Part shown: positions 43,769 to 52,316 of the stretch, piece after piece | Numbering within the stretch: position 1 is the stretch's first letter | Layout of the letters: each line of letters begins with the position of its first letter | NCBI GenBank assembly: GCA_016699755.1 | Contig: CP065009.1 | Location: 806,001-870,000, forward strand | From: Candidatus Peregrinibacteria bacterium | GTDB taxonomy: Bacteria > Patescibacteriota > Gracilibacteria > CAIRYL01 > GCA-016699755 | DNA: 64,000 nt | Direction of reading: 5' to 3' | Notes under the pieces: generated by a model | Seen by the model: only the letters and a program-made list of their open reading frames with translations | What the model was told of the DNA's origin: nothing | Database searches by the model: none | Made by a program: the position numbers and the translations under genes

Positions 43769-44380
43769 GGTCTAGACTAGTTAAGAGATTTTTTTCGTAA
43801 TGTCTCCAATATTTTATCATAGAGTTTTTTATTCCGATAATTGAATCGGAATTCTGTTTCTTTTAAATGAAGAAAGAACTTTCTCTTTCTGAACTCCGTT
43901 GAACTTCCTCAGTCTTCTTTTTGATATAATTCCAAAAGGATTCAATACTGTTGATATGTTTCTTCCTTCTCGCAAATTCATTCTTTCCGTGGTGTACTCG
44001 ATAGTGCTTCTCGAATCCAAAATCCACCAGTCCGTCATATGCCTTCCAACCATCAGAATGGACATGAGAATCTGGCGACACTTTCCCTCTGATTATATGC
44101 ACCAGACTCTTTGCTTTGGCATCGGGAACAATCTGCGAATAGACTTTCCTTCCTCGTTTGAGAAGCCCAAAGACGATTGTCTTTCCTCCTGCTCCTCTTC
44201 CTCTTTTTCCTCGGATTCGAGTCGGACCAAAGGAGCTTTCATCGAGCTCAAACTCACCGGATTCTTTGCCTTGGGCGATGGAATAGAATGAAAATCTTTT
44301 TGCTATTCTTTTAAAAATTCTGAAGAATTTTTAAAATTTACTACTCAAGAGCCATGAAAAAATAGGGCACTGTCAACAAT
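43769..44380 (-). mobile_element. degenerate IS1595/ISXO2-type insertion sequence
   Basis: About 0.6 kb that holds a broken transposase and possible decayed ends: GGTCTAGACTAGTTAA at 43769-43784 on the left, and TTGTTGACAGTGCCC read inward on the minus strand from 44379 on the right, each followed shortly by a run of T ending in TTTTTTC. No clear target-site duplication was found. A complete element of this family is nearer 0.9-1 kb, so an internal deletion has probably removed the 5' end of the transposase. Confidence 0.6.
43777..44330 (-). pseudogene. ISXO2-like transposase remnant with frameshifts
   Basis: The minus-strand frame below 44330 reads SGEFELDESSFGPTRIRG, then KRGRGAGGKTIVFGLLKRGR, HSDGWKAYDGL, HYRVHHGKNEFARR and HINSIESFWNYIKK: the catalytic core of IS1595-family DDE transposases, including the first acidic residue in ELDES and the final IESFW block. 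The zinc-ribbon and helix-turn-helix N-terminus is absent. Near 43908 one extra A in an A-run shifts the frame (continuing RRLRKFNGVQKEK in the next frame), and a second shift near 43868 leads to FLHLKETEFRFNYRNK and a TAG at 43777-43779. It cannot make an active enzyme. Confidence 0.85.
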
Positions 44381-44478
44381 TTGTTCCCAAAAAAACCCTC
44401 TTCTTTATGGACTCAGATATATTTTCTTCTCTCCGAATCAAAAACAACATATTCTTATTCCTGCCTGATTTTTCAAAC

Positions 44479-45333
44479 ATGATTCTCCCCATTTTTCTTG
44501 CTCTTCTTCCTGCCATTTTTTGGCTCGTTATTTGGTATAAAAAAGACAAAAAAGAACCCGAACCAAAACAAATGATTCTCCTTTCATTTTGTCTTGGGTT
44601 TCTGGCGGCACTCCCCTTTTTTATTCTTCAATGGCAAGTTGAGCATTCTCCAAATCTCCTTTTCCTTTGGAATAATTTTTCTGCTTTTCTCCTTTTTCCT
44701 GCCATTATTGGAACCATAGCACTCGCATTTTTAGAAGAAACTGCAAAGCATTTTGCAGTCCTTCGCCTTGGAAGTCGTCTTCGTATTCATTTTAACCAGA
44801 TCGTAGACGGTATTATCTATTCTGTTTCTGCGGCACTCGGTTTTGCGTTTGCAGAAAATATTGCCTATTTCTTTACCCTGCTCACATATTATTCAACCTC
44901 TAGCCCTGAATTTTGGAATATATACGCTTTTCGAAGTCTTGGAACTCTCTTAGGACACACACTCTTTTCGGGGGTTTTTGGGCTCTTTTGGGGACATGCA
45001 TTTCTCTCACAATCTGTTACTTCAAAACATTCGGTCTCCGTAAAGAGTTTTTTTCGAAAGGTGTTAGAAACTTTGCGATTTCATATTATTTTTTCGCATA
45101 TTCTCCAAGCAAGACAATCTCTCCGCGGACATGAAAAAAGTGATCTCGTCCGAGAGGCACTCTTTTTGGCAACTATTATTCATGTGCTTTTCAATCTTCT
45201 TCTTATGGCAAAACTCTTTGGACACTCCCTTACCTTTCTTGTCGTGCCACTTCTTCTTTTTCTTTTTGTCTTCCTCGGAAAGCAATTTCTTGTTCCGAGG
45301 AATGTTCGCATTCTTCATCCGATAGAAACATAG
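44479..45333 (+). CDS. prsW: PrsW-family intramembrane metalloprotease
   Basis: 284 residues from the ATG at 44479, which starts directly at the first membrane span as usual in the family; an ATG at 44407 would add 24 residues. Seven or eight hydrophobic spans. Family motifs: EPEPK after the first span, the catalytic FLEETAKH (Glu-Glu-x-x-Lys type), VDGIIYSVSAALGFAFAENI, and later LGHTLFSGVFGLFWGHAF and ATIIHVLFN, providing the paired Glu and His metal ligands. In Bacillus, PrsW cuts an anti-sigma factor in response to envelope stress. No sigma or anti-sigma gene is nearby, so the target is unknown. It follows the decayed insertion sequence. Confidence 0.88.
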   Translation: MILPIFLALLPAIFWLVIWYKKDKKEPEPKQMILLSFCLGFLAALPFFILQWQVEHSPNLLFLWNNFSAFLLFPAIIGTIALAFLEETAKHFAVLRLGSRLRIHFNQIVDGIIYSVSAALGFAFAENIAYFFTLLTYYSTSSPEFWNIYAFRSLGTLLGHTLFSGVFGLFWGHAFLSQSVTSKHSVSVKSFFRKVLETLRFHIIFSHILQARQSLRGHEKSDLVREALFLATIIHVLFNLLLMAKLFGHSLTFLVVPLLLFLFVFLGKQFLVPRNVRILHPIET

Positions 45334-45382
45334 GCAGATATTGTTTCAAAAAAGAAAACCGGCTATTCTCCTCACCAGCACT

Positions 45383-46357
45383 ATGAAAAGCGCCCCCCTC
45401 TTCTCGGTCGGCATTGTTTTTCACGAGCAGGAAAACATGTTGCCACGAGCCATATCCTCTCTTCTACAACAATCATTCCCCCATTTTGAGCTTTTACTTC
45501 GTGATCAAAGCCCTTCAGGAAGTGCTTCTGAATGGCTTCAAAAAAGAATTCCAAAAGAAATGGAAGACTCTCGTATTCGTCTTTTTCAAGGAGAAAATCT
45601 CTTTCATTCTGGGGGACACAATGCACTCATACATAAAATGTGTGGAACCGCCTACTGTTGCGCTAGCAATGATATGGAATATGACAATCGGCTTTTAGAA
45701 GTATTTGCAAACTCACTTCAAGCGCATCCTGAGGTTGATATATTTGTGCCAAAGCTTTTTCGCTGGGAAAAAGGAAGGATACAAAAGATCGATTCCTGCG
45801 GTATTGGACTTACAAAATCGAATTTTTTCTTCGATATTGGTCATGAAATGCCAGATTCGGAGCAATACAATATACAACGAGAAGTATTTGGCGGAAGCGG
45901 TGCGCTATTTTGTGTTCGAAAAGACGCACTCGAAAGTATTCGAAACGGAAGCGAGTATTTTGACGAACTCTTGCACTACAAAAATGATGTAGATCTCATG
46001 TATCGATTTCAATGGCTTGGAAAAAAGTCCCTTTTTCTTCCAGAGGCAATAGCATGGCATGCGAGGCATGCGCGAAAAAATGGGAAGAAGTCTGTTTTTA
46101 TAAAGGAATCATCACTCTTCGGACAGATTGTTCTTCTTCGAAAACACGTCTGGAAAAAGCTCCCTTTCTCCGTTCAAATATTCTCGGGTATACGCATTCT
46201 CCTTGTGCTCATGGTTCTACTTGTAACATCTCCCAAAATCCTTTTTCGTGTTTTTACAGTACTCAAAACAAAAGAAAAGGAAATCAGAAAAAAAACGGCA
46301 TTAATTTCAAAAACAGTTCCTCCAGAACAGATATGCTCTTTTTTCGAGAGAATATGA
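45383..46357 (+). CDS. glycosyltransferase family 2
   Basis: 324 residues from the ATG at 45383 (MKSAPLFSVGIVFHEQENM); a TTG at 45341 would lengthen it by 14. GT-A fold signs: FSVGIVFHEQENMLPRAISS, LLRDQSPSGSASEW, then SNDMEYDNRLLEVF in place of the DxD metal site, and GGSGALFCVRKDALESI, the acceptor-side motif, followed by YKNDVDLMYRFQWLG with the catalytic Asp. A C-terminal span (about 275-295) may attach it to the membrane. It resembles rhamnosyl- or other hexosyl-transferases of surface glycans; donor and acceptor unknown. The stop overlaps the start of a second GT2 by four bases. Confidence 0.87.
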   Translation: MKSAPLFSVGIVFHEQENMLPRAISSLLQQSFPHFELLLRDQSPSGSASEWLQKRIPKEMEDSRIRLFQGENLFHSGGHNALIHKMCGTAYCCASNDMEYDNRLLEVFANSLQAHPEVDIFVPKLFRWEKGRIQKIDSCGIGLTKSNFFFDIGHEMPDSEQYNIQREVFGGSGALFCVRKDALESIRNGSEYFDELLHYKNDVDLMYRFQWLGKKSLFLPEAIAWHARHARKNGKKSVFIKESSLFGQIVLLRKHVWKKLPFSVQIFSGIRILLVLMVLLVTSPKILFRVFTVLKTKEKEIRKKTALISKTVPPEQICSFFERI

Positions 46358-47193
46358 GGCTTGATATTATTATTTTAAATACATCAAAAGCAAAACGAGT
46401 TGTGCAAAATGTCCAGCTTCTTCTTGAGCAGAAAACGAACTTTTCGTTTCAAATTGTTGTTGTTGATAACTCAGAAAATCCCGAGCAAATTGAAATATTG
46501 ATGACATCACTCATGCGCCGCCCTAGCATTCGACTCTTACTCTGCCCAAAATCGTTTGGGTATCCGCATGGAAATAACTGGGGAGCACAACAAGGAAGCG
46601 CAGAATATATTGCGATTATCAATCCTGACATTTTTTGCCACAAACCAACAACACTTCAAAAATGTATTGATTATCTTGATATGCACAAAAATGTTGGCGT
46701 TGTTGGACCGAAACAAAAAAATGAAGACGGATCGCGCCCCATCACGATACGAAAATTTCCAAACCTTTTTCTCCAAATGGCAAGACGGTCTTTTTTGCGG
46801 AATCTTCCCAGAATACGAAAATATGTAGAAGCAGATGAAATGCGACATATAAATCCAGAAAAAATACAAGAGGTGGATTGGATTCAGAGTTCTTTTCTTA
46901 TTATTCGTCGATCTCTTTGGAAAGAAATTGGTGGTTTTTACGAGCAATATTTTCTCTTTATGTCTGATGCAGAACTCTGTCTTGAGACATGGAAACACGG
47001 AAAAAAAGTTATCTATTTTCCAGAGGCAGAAGTCACCGCAGATGGAAAACGATGTTCAGAAGGAGGATTTTTGACACTTTTCCAGAAGTGGACACTTCGG
47101 CAACATGTTCGAGATGCGCTTCGATATTGGTGGATTCATCGAAAAGAAGATCCTTCGCTTTTTCGAATATCATTGGGAGAAAAAGGAGAATAA
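46354..47193 (+). CDS. glycosyltransferase family 2 (rhamnosyltransferase-like)
   Basis: 279 residues from the ATG at 46354, which overlaps the previous stop (ATGA). A longer frame runs back into the previous gene but is out of family. Motifs: MRLDIIILNTSKAKRVV, IVVVDNSENPEQIE, then KSFGYPHGNNWGAQQGSA, IAIINPDIFC with the metal-binding Asn-x-Asp, and VDWIQSSFLIIRRSLW followed by YFLFMSDAELCLETWKHG. That layout is shared by dTDP-rhamnosyl transferases of the WbbL kind. Acts in the cytoplasm on a lipid-linked or protein-bound glycan. Pairs with the preceding enzyme, so the two probably add consecutive sugars. Confidence 0.88.
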   Translation: MRLDIIILNTSKAKRVVQNVQLLLEQKTNFSFQIVVVDNSENPEQIEILMTSLMRRPSIRLLLCPKSFGYPHGNNWGAQQGSAEYIAIINPDIFCHKPTTLQKCIDYLDMHKNVGVVGPKQKNEDGSRPITIRKFPNLFLQMARRSFLRNLPRIRKYVEADEMRHINPEKIQEVDWIQSSFLIIRRSLWKEIGGFYEQYFLFMSDAELCLETWKHGKKVIYFPEAEVTADGKRCSEGGFLTLFQKWTLRQHVRDALRYWWIHRKEDPSLFRISLGEKGE

Positions 47194-47290
47194 TCGTTTC
47201 TGCGTCTAGAATGGAAATTCTTATATTCAAGAAATGAGATTTTATGAAACAATTGAACAAGAAAAACCAATAGCCTCAAAAAAATACTCC

Positions 47291-47299
47291 TGCTATACT
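47291..47299 (+). promoter_or_regulatory. extended -10 promoter before the HtrA-like gene
   Basis: TGC followed by TATACT (47294-47299), an extended -10 with no good -35. Transcription would begin near 47306, about 16 bases before the ATG at 47322. Confidence 0.4.
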
Positions 47300-47321
47300 C
47301 CCCTTGTTTTTTTCTTCTTCC

Positions 47322-49592
47322 ATGCGTTCGCTTTTTTGGAAAAGTTCTTCTGTTGCCTTTTTCGCCCTCCTGATCATTCCATTTTCCTCAAGTTTAGCAG
47401 AATCGGGAGATATTCTTTCTCCAACGGTAAAGATTATTCCCCACACCCTCACAAAAAACGGAAATGTGCTCGAGACTGGTTTTGCCTCTGGAACCATTCT
47501 CTCTGCTGATGGATTCGTTCTGACAAATCACCACGTCGTAGTAGATGAATGGGACGAGCCAGAAGATGCGTTTGCCATCTGTGTCGTGCGAGATGAGAAA
47601 AAAGCACCAGAGTGCCATTATCAGGCAGTACTCATTGGCAAGAATAAAAAGCTAGATGTTGCGCTATTAAAAATTCTTCCAAATGATATTTTCGAAAATC
47701 CCGCCCCAGAATTTCCATTTCTCAAGCTTTCGTCAGAAAATGACCCAAAAACAGGAACACGAATTCGTATGGTGGGTTTTCCGGGAATTGGTGGAAAAAC
47801 GATCACTGAAACAGAAGGTCAAGTGAGTGGATATGATGATCGCGAAGGTATTCAACAGATGAAAACCGATGCTGTTATTAGCCCAGGAAATTCGGGAGGA
47901 ACCGTTCTCACAACAGAAAATGAGTTTGTTGGTGTTCCGTCCTATCTCCAGTCGGCATACACCAGTATTGGCTATATTATTCCCGCAACAGAGATTAACT
48001 CATGGCTTCAGGAGACTATAAAAAAAGAAACCGAGCGGAATCCACTTGCAGAAAAACTTCTCCAAAAGCAACTTCTTCTCACCTCTGAACTTTTCGAGGA
48101 GAATGTCTATTCTATGCCACAATTTCCATACCTTGAAGCAGATGTTCCCTCATCTTGGGATATAGTATTCGCAAATGATACAAATCTCTCACTCTCTTCG
48201 CCAGTAGAGGGAAATGCTGTTAGAATTCAGATAAGCGCGAGATACTCCTCTTTCAAACTCGATGAAACATTTCTCGAATTTATACTCGAGAAAATCGAAA
48301 AAAATAGCCATTTTCTCGCACAATACAAAAGAGAAAAGGGAGCATTTGGACCATTTACCGGATACGACATCACCTTCGATAATGATTCGAAAAAGAGTCA
48401 TATTTTCCTCGGTATATCAGAAAACGTTATTCTTACGCTTTCATCACAAATTCCGCATGAAAATGAAGCGCAAAGCGAAAAAGTTATCAATGAATTCCTC
48501 AAAAAAATTCGATTCCTTTCGCAAAAAAATGAAACGCCGGAAAAACTCCAATCATTTTCTCGTGAGTACCCTGCTATTTCCATACAAGCATTTGGAGATA
48601 TGTACATAAACTCTCTTGTAGATAACACCGAAGATGATCTCGTTCTTTCGTGGGAAACGCCAGAATCGTATGATCTTACTTTCTCCCTTTATCACGAACG
48701 CATTCCAGAAGACATAAAAGGACTTTCCCGAGAAAAAATGCTAGAAGAAATGATTCGCTATCAAAGGTCAGATCTTTTAAATCAATATGAAAATGTAATG
48801 ATTGATGGACTCCCAGGATTTGCCTACACGATTTCCGCAGAAGGAGATAAGTATGGAAAAGACCATAAACAAACGGTTGTGTATTTACTTGATGGTGATT
48901 ATTTCTTTGAGTTTCTCTACGACGACCTCTCGGAAGAATATGAAAAACGACTCGGAAGCTTCCTCAAGACACTCGAAAGCTTTACATATAGTGGCGATCA
49001 AACAACAGAAGAAAAAGGCATATACAATATTCCAAACTTCACCACCGTTTACGATGATGTTCGGTATCATTTGTATGAATCGGAAATTACTGCGCTTGCG
49101 AGTAAAAACATATTAGCCTTTCCCGAAAGCAATTTTTTTCCGGAGATTGATATGGGAAGAATGAAGGCGCTCGCTGCTATTATTGAAGCGAAAAAATTTG
49201 TCGAAGAAGGACAGAATATCACAAAAACCACGGAGGGGCTAAAAAAGACAGGATCAACGTCCGACTTCTTAGATGTTACGGAAGTAGAAGAAGAAAAACT
49301 CCTTGCCTTTGCATTGGAGAAAAAAATTATCTCAAAAGCTGATCGATTTTTTCCAAAAAAAGGAGTAACACTTGCAGAAACACTCAAAATGCTCTGCACC
49401 CTTTTTGAAATTCCCGTATGGAACCCACCATATTCCGACAATGTCGAATGGTACGTTCCATATATGTATAGAGGAATGCTTCTCGATGTTCTTCCGCCAA
49501 ACGTAACACACGACACAGTATTAAGTCGCGGAGAGTTCGCCCATGTTCTCTATCGCTTCATTCAGACTGCTGGAGAGCGATACGATTTTTAG
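47322..49592 (+). CDS. HtrA-like serine protease with C-terminal SLH-like repeats
   Basis: 756 residues from the ATG at 47322. Signal peptide MRSLFWKSSSVAFFALLI to SSLAES. The trypsin-like domain has the full triad: His71 in TNHHVVV, Asp112 in KKLDVALLKI and Ser191 in SPGNSGG, with the preceding GFASGTILSADGFVLT strand. There is no PDZ domain; instead about 390 residues of mixed alpha-beta sequence (two similar modules, with FLEFILEKIEKN and RYQRSDLLNQYENVMIDGL) follow. The end (about 610-756) has three degenerate S-layer-homology-like motifs: VYDDVRYHLYESEITALA, FLDVTEVEEEKLLAFAL, and YSDNVEWYVPYMYRGMLL closing with SRGEFAHVLYRF. This suggests a wall- or S-layer-bound protease for quality control or processing of surface proteins. 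Confidence 0.87.
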   Translation: MRSLFWKSSSVAFFALLIIPFSSSLAESGDILSPTVKIIPHTLTKNGNVLETGFASGTILSADGFVLTNHHVVVDEWDEPEDAFAICVVRDEKKAPECHYQAVLIGKNKKLDVALLKILPNDIFENPAPEFPFLKLSSENDPKTGTRIRMVGFPGIGGKTITETEGQVSGYDDREGIQQMKTDAVISPGNSGGTVLTTENEFVGVPSYLQSAYTSIGYIIPATEINSWLQETIKKETERNPLAEKLLQKQLLLTSELFEENVYSMPQFPYLEADVPSSWDIVFANDTNLSLSSPVEGNAVRIQISARYSSFKLDETFLEFILEKIEKNSHFLAQYKREKGAFGPFTGYDITFDNDSKKSHIFLGISENVILTLSSQIPHENEAQSEKVINEFLKKIRFLSQKNETPEKLQSFSREYPAISIQAFGDMYINSLVDNTEDDLVLSWETPESYDLTFSLYHERIPEDIKGLSREKMLEEMIRYQRSDLLNQYENVMIDGLPGFAYTISAEGDKYGKDHKQTVVYLLDGDYFFEFLYDDLSEEYEKRLGSFLKTLESFTYSGDQTTEEKGIYNIPNFTTVYDDVRYHLYESEITALASKNILAFPESNFFPEIDMGRMKALAAIIEAKKFVEEGQNITKTTEGLKKTGSTSDFLDVTEVEEEKLLAFALEKKIISKADRFFPKKGVTLAETLKMLCTLFEIPVWNPPYSDNVEWYVPYMYRGMLLDVLPPNVTHDTVLSRGEFAHVLYRFIQTAGERYDF

Positions 49593-49649
49593 GGGTGACG
49601 CTTTCTGAAAAAAATGTGACACTCTCTCGGTCTTTTTCTCTCTCACATC

Positions 49650-50882
49650 ATGAGCACACTTCCGAAAAAATCTCCCGATCGACTCTTCCGATTTGCCCTT
49701 ACCTTTTTCCTTGTGTGGCTTGGGCTCACACTCCTCATCCCAAAAACAGAACAAAAAACGGGAGATGTGGGGGCGGTTTCCATCACTTCGAAAAAAGAAA
49801 CATATCCAACGGGTCAACTTGTAACGTTTGAAATTAAGAATCCAACGGAAAAAGAAATTGATGTTCGTGTGGATTTGGAAAAACGAGAAGACGGAGAATG
49901 GAAATCACTTCCAACACCACAAGAGGATTTTGTGCTTCAAGCAGGAGAGAAAAAACCTGTTTCGTTTTCTCAAGAGAATATAAAGCTCTTTGGAAGCGCT
50001 GGAAAATTTCGGGCAAGCCTTGAGGCAACAAATGGTGATTTTCTCGCGGAAAATGAGTTTACCGTGGAAGAGGCTGGATTTTTTCGTTCTCTTCTTCGTG
50101 CCATTTTCTACCGCCCTATTTATAACGCCCTCATTATTTTTCTCGATCTCACTGGAAAACATCTCTGGATCTCCATCATCCTCCTTACTCTTCTTATAAA
50201 GTTTGCGCTCCTTGTTCCGAGTAAAAAGGGAATTCTTGCGCAACAAAAAATGCAAAAGATTCAGCCAGAAATTGATGAACTCCGGAAAAAGTATGAAAAA
50301 GATCCTCAAAAACAAGCACAAGAAATGATGGAACTCTGGAAAAGACATAAGATAAATCCTGGAGCGGCACTTTGGCCAGTACTCCTTCAATTTCCTGTCC
50401 TTATCGCCCTCTTTTTTGTTATCCAAAATGGGTTTTTGCCACACGCCGCCTTTCTCATCTACCCGCTCCCCTTCTTAAGTGATTTTACATTCTCTGGAGT
50501 GAATTACCAATTCCTCTGGCTCCATCTCAACGAACCAGATCCTTACTACATTCTGCCGGTTATTATTGGTGCACTCCAGTTCTTCCAAATGTTCCTCATG
50601 AAGAGTCGGAACAAAAAACAGAAAGTGACACAGGGAAAGAGTGAAGAGCCTTCTCAACAGGAAATGATCATGAATATGATGACATATATTCTTCCTGGAG
50701 TGGTCGTGATCTTCTCTATTGGTCTTCCTTCTGCAGTAGGACTCTACTGGGGAATCTCCACCATCTTTGCTTTAGCACAACAAGAAATGCTCAGAAAAAC
50801 AGGGAATACCGAGAAGAAACACGAGCAAAAGTCAAAAAAGTACCCTTCTGATTCGGAAAAGAGCAAGAGGATTCGGGCATAA
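49650..50882 (+). CDS. yidC: membrane protein insertase YidC/OxaA
   Basis: 410 residues. After an N-terminal span (about 12-32) there is an extracytoplasmic domain of roughly 100 residues (VSITSKKETYPTGQLVTFE to NGDFLAENEFTVEEAG) with the look of an Ig-like beta sandwich, smaller than and unlike the large domain of Gram-negative YidC. The conserved insertase core follows: FYRPIYNALIIFLDL, IILLTLLIKFALLVPSKK, the coiled KMQKIQPEIDELRKKYEKD, MELWKRHKINPGAALWPVLL and later MMTYILPGVVVIFSIGLPSA plus LYWGISTIFALAQQ. It inserts proteins into the cytoplasmic membrane with or without SecYEG. No rnpA or rpmH lies upstream, as would be usual. A lysine-rich tail likely binds ribosomes. Confidence 0.93.
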   Translation: MSTLPKKSPDRLFRFALTFFLVWLGLTLLIPKTEQKTGDVGAVSITSKKETYPTGQLVTFEIKNPTEKEIDVRVDLEKREDGEWKSLPTPQEDFVLQAGEKKPVSFSQENIKLFGSAGKFRASLEATNGDFLAENEFTVEEAGFFRSLLRAIFYRPIYNALIIFLDLTGKHLWISIILLTLLIKFALLVPSKKGILAQQKMQKIQPEIDELRKKYEKDPQKQAQEMMELWKRHKINPGAALWPVLLQFPVLIALFFVIQNGFLPHAAFLIYPLPFLSDFTFSGVNYQFLWLHLNEPDPYYILPVIIGALQFFQMFLMKSRNKKQKVTQGKSEEPSQQEMIMNMMTYILPGVVVIFSIGLPSAVGLYWGISTIFALAQQEMLRKTGNTEKKHEQKSKKYPSDSEKSKRIRA

Positions 50883-50966
50883 AAGCTTCTCAGAGACTTT
50901 GCAATCTCTTCTCTAAAAACGAGATTATCCAGAAGTTCTGTAAAAGTTTTCGTATTTCTCTGGGAA

Positions 50967-52316
50967 ATGACAAAAGAAAAAGGAATGTACGAGTGCGGTG
51001 CCTGCGGGAATATTTTTCCAAAATGGTCAGGGAAATGTCCTTCTTGTCATTCCTGGAATACCATTGCAGAAAAAACACCAGAAATCGCAAGAAATGGAGG
51101 AGGAAAACAAAGAGGAGTCCTTCTCTCTGCGGAAAAATCACATTCCCCAGGCGAAGAACGAAAGCGAATGGGGGTCGGCATACAAGAAACAGACCGTGTC
51201 CTCGGCGGAGGACTTTTTCCCGATTCTCTCACTCTTTTGGTGGGGAATCCTGGTATTGGAAAATCGACCCTCGCCCTCCAAATGGCACGAAATATTGCCC
51301 TTCAAAATCCACAAAAACCCATCTTTATTATTTCTGGAGAAGAATCGGGGTTTCAGGTGCTTGAGCGTGCAAAACGCCTTGGTACCGTTCCGGAAAATCT
51401 CAAGGTATCTACTGGATTTCGGATTGAAGACGTTCTCGAAACCGCAGAACAAGAAAAACCAGCATTTCTTGTCGTCGACTCGGTGCAGACCTTTTCTTCG
51501 GGGGAAATTCCAAGTGCTTCAGGTTCTTTGCCACAAATTCGCGCCGTCACCGAAAGCCTTATGTATGTCGCAAAGGCAAAACATATCCCAGTACTTCTTA
51601 TTGGACAAGTCACGAAAGGTGGCGAAATGGCAGGACCGCAACTTCTCGCGCATCTTGTAGATGCTGTATTGCAATTTGAAGGAGATGATCGACATGAACT
51701 CCGGATGCTCCGCGCACTCAAAAATCGTTTTGGAAGCACGAGTGAAGTCGGCATTTTTGAAATGACAGAAGTCGGTCTTCGAGAAGTAATGAATCCTTCA
51801 GAGGTTTTTCTCTCGGGCAGACTTCCAGGAGCTATTGGAAGCGTTATTTTTCCAGCAGTAGAAGGACAACGCCCATTTTTGCTCGAAATGCAGGCACTTA
51901 CTGCTACCACACCATTTGGACTTCCCAAACGTTCTGCAAGTGGATTTTCGCTCGCACGACTTTCCCTTCTTCTTGCCGTTCTCGAGAAACACGCTGGTAT
52001 TCGCCTCTCCTCACTTGATGTTTTTGCCAATGTAGTTGGCGGACTCAAAACAGAAGAGCCAGGGGCAGATCTTGCGATGTGCCTTGCTATCGCGAGTTCC
52101 AAAACAAAAAAGGCAGTTCCAGAAACCTTTCTCGCACTCGGAGAAATAGGACTTTCTGGTGAGGTTCGCGCTATTTCTCAACTCGAAAAACGACTTCGAG
52201 AAGGAGAGAAACTCGGCTTTACCGATGCTATTCTCCCCTCTTCGCACAAAATACCAAAAACGTCATTGCAACTTCATACAGTGAGAACCGTTGCAGAGGC
52301 AGTGGGAATTTTCTGA
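50967..52316 (+). CDS. radA: DNA repair protein RadA/Sms
   Basis: 449 residues, the standard length. Four-cysteine zinc finger YECGACGNIFPKWSGKCPSC near the N-terminus, then Walker A GNPGIGKSTLALQMA, ISGEESGFQ, Walker B FLVVDSVQTF and the RadA-specific LKNRFGSTSEVG. The C-terminal third is the Lon-like domain (PAVEGQRPFLLEMQAL, LSSLDVFANVVGG, GLSGEVRAI). It is a branch-migrating helicase-like ATPase that helps RecA during recombination and repair. Its last 43 bases overlap the end of the convergent gene at 52274. Ends with TGA. Confidence 0.96.
   Translation: MTKEKGMYECGACGNIFPKWSGKCPSCHSWNTIAEKTPEIARNGGGKQRGVLLSAEKSHSPGEERKRMGVGIQETDRVLGGGLFPDSLTLLVGNPGIGKSTLALQMARNIALQNPQKPIFIISGEESGFQVLERAKRLGTVPENLKVSTGFRIEDVLETAEQEKPAFLVVDSVQTFSSGEIPSASGSLPQIRAVTESLMYVAKAKHIPVLLIGQVTKGGEMAGPQLLAHLVDAVLQFEGDDRHELRMLRALKNRFGSTSEVGIFEMTEVGLREVMNPSEVFLSGRLPGAIGSVIFPAVEGQRPFLLEMQALTATTPFGLPKRSASGFSLARLSLLLAVLEKHAGIRLSSLDVFANVVGGLKTEEPGADLAMCLAIASSKTKKAVPETFLALGEIGLSGEVRAISQLEKRLREGEKLGFTDAILPSSHKIPKTSLQLHTVRTVAEAVGIF

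Noticed and set aside
43899..44291. 130-codon plus-strand frame over the insertion sequence
   Set aside because: It is the complement of the ISXO2 transposase core, which is clearly coded on the minus strand.
46012..46353. N-terminal extension of the second GT2 gene
   Set aside because: It overlaps the coding end of the previous GT2; family alignment begins at the ATG at 46354.
51353..52102. 249-codon frame opposite radA
   Set aside because: radA is a complete, motif-rich gene on the plus strand; the opposite frame is Ser/Arg/Thr-rich without motifs.
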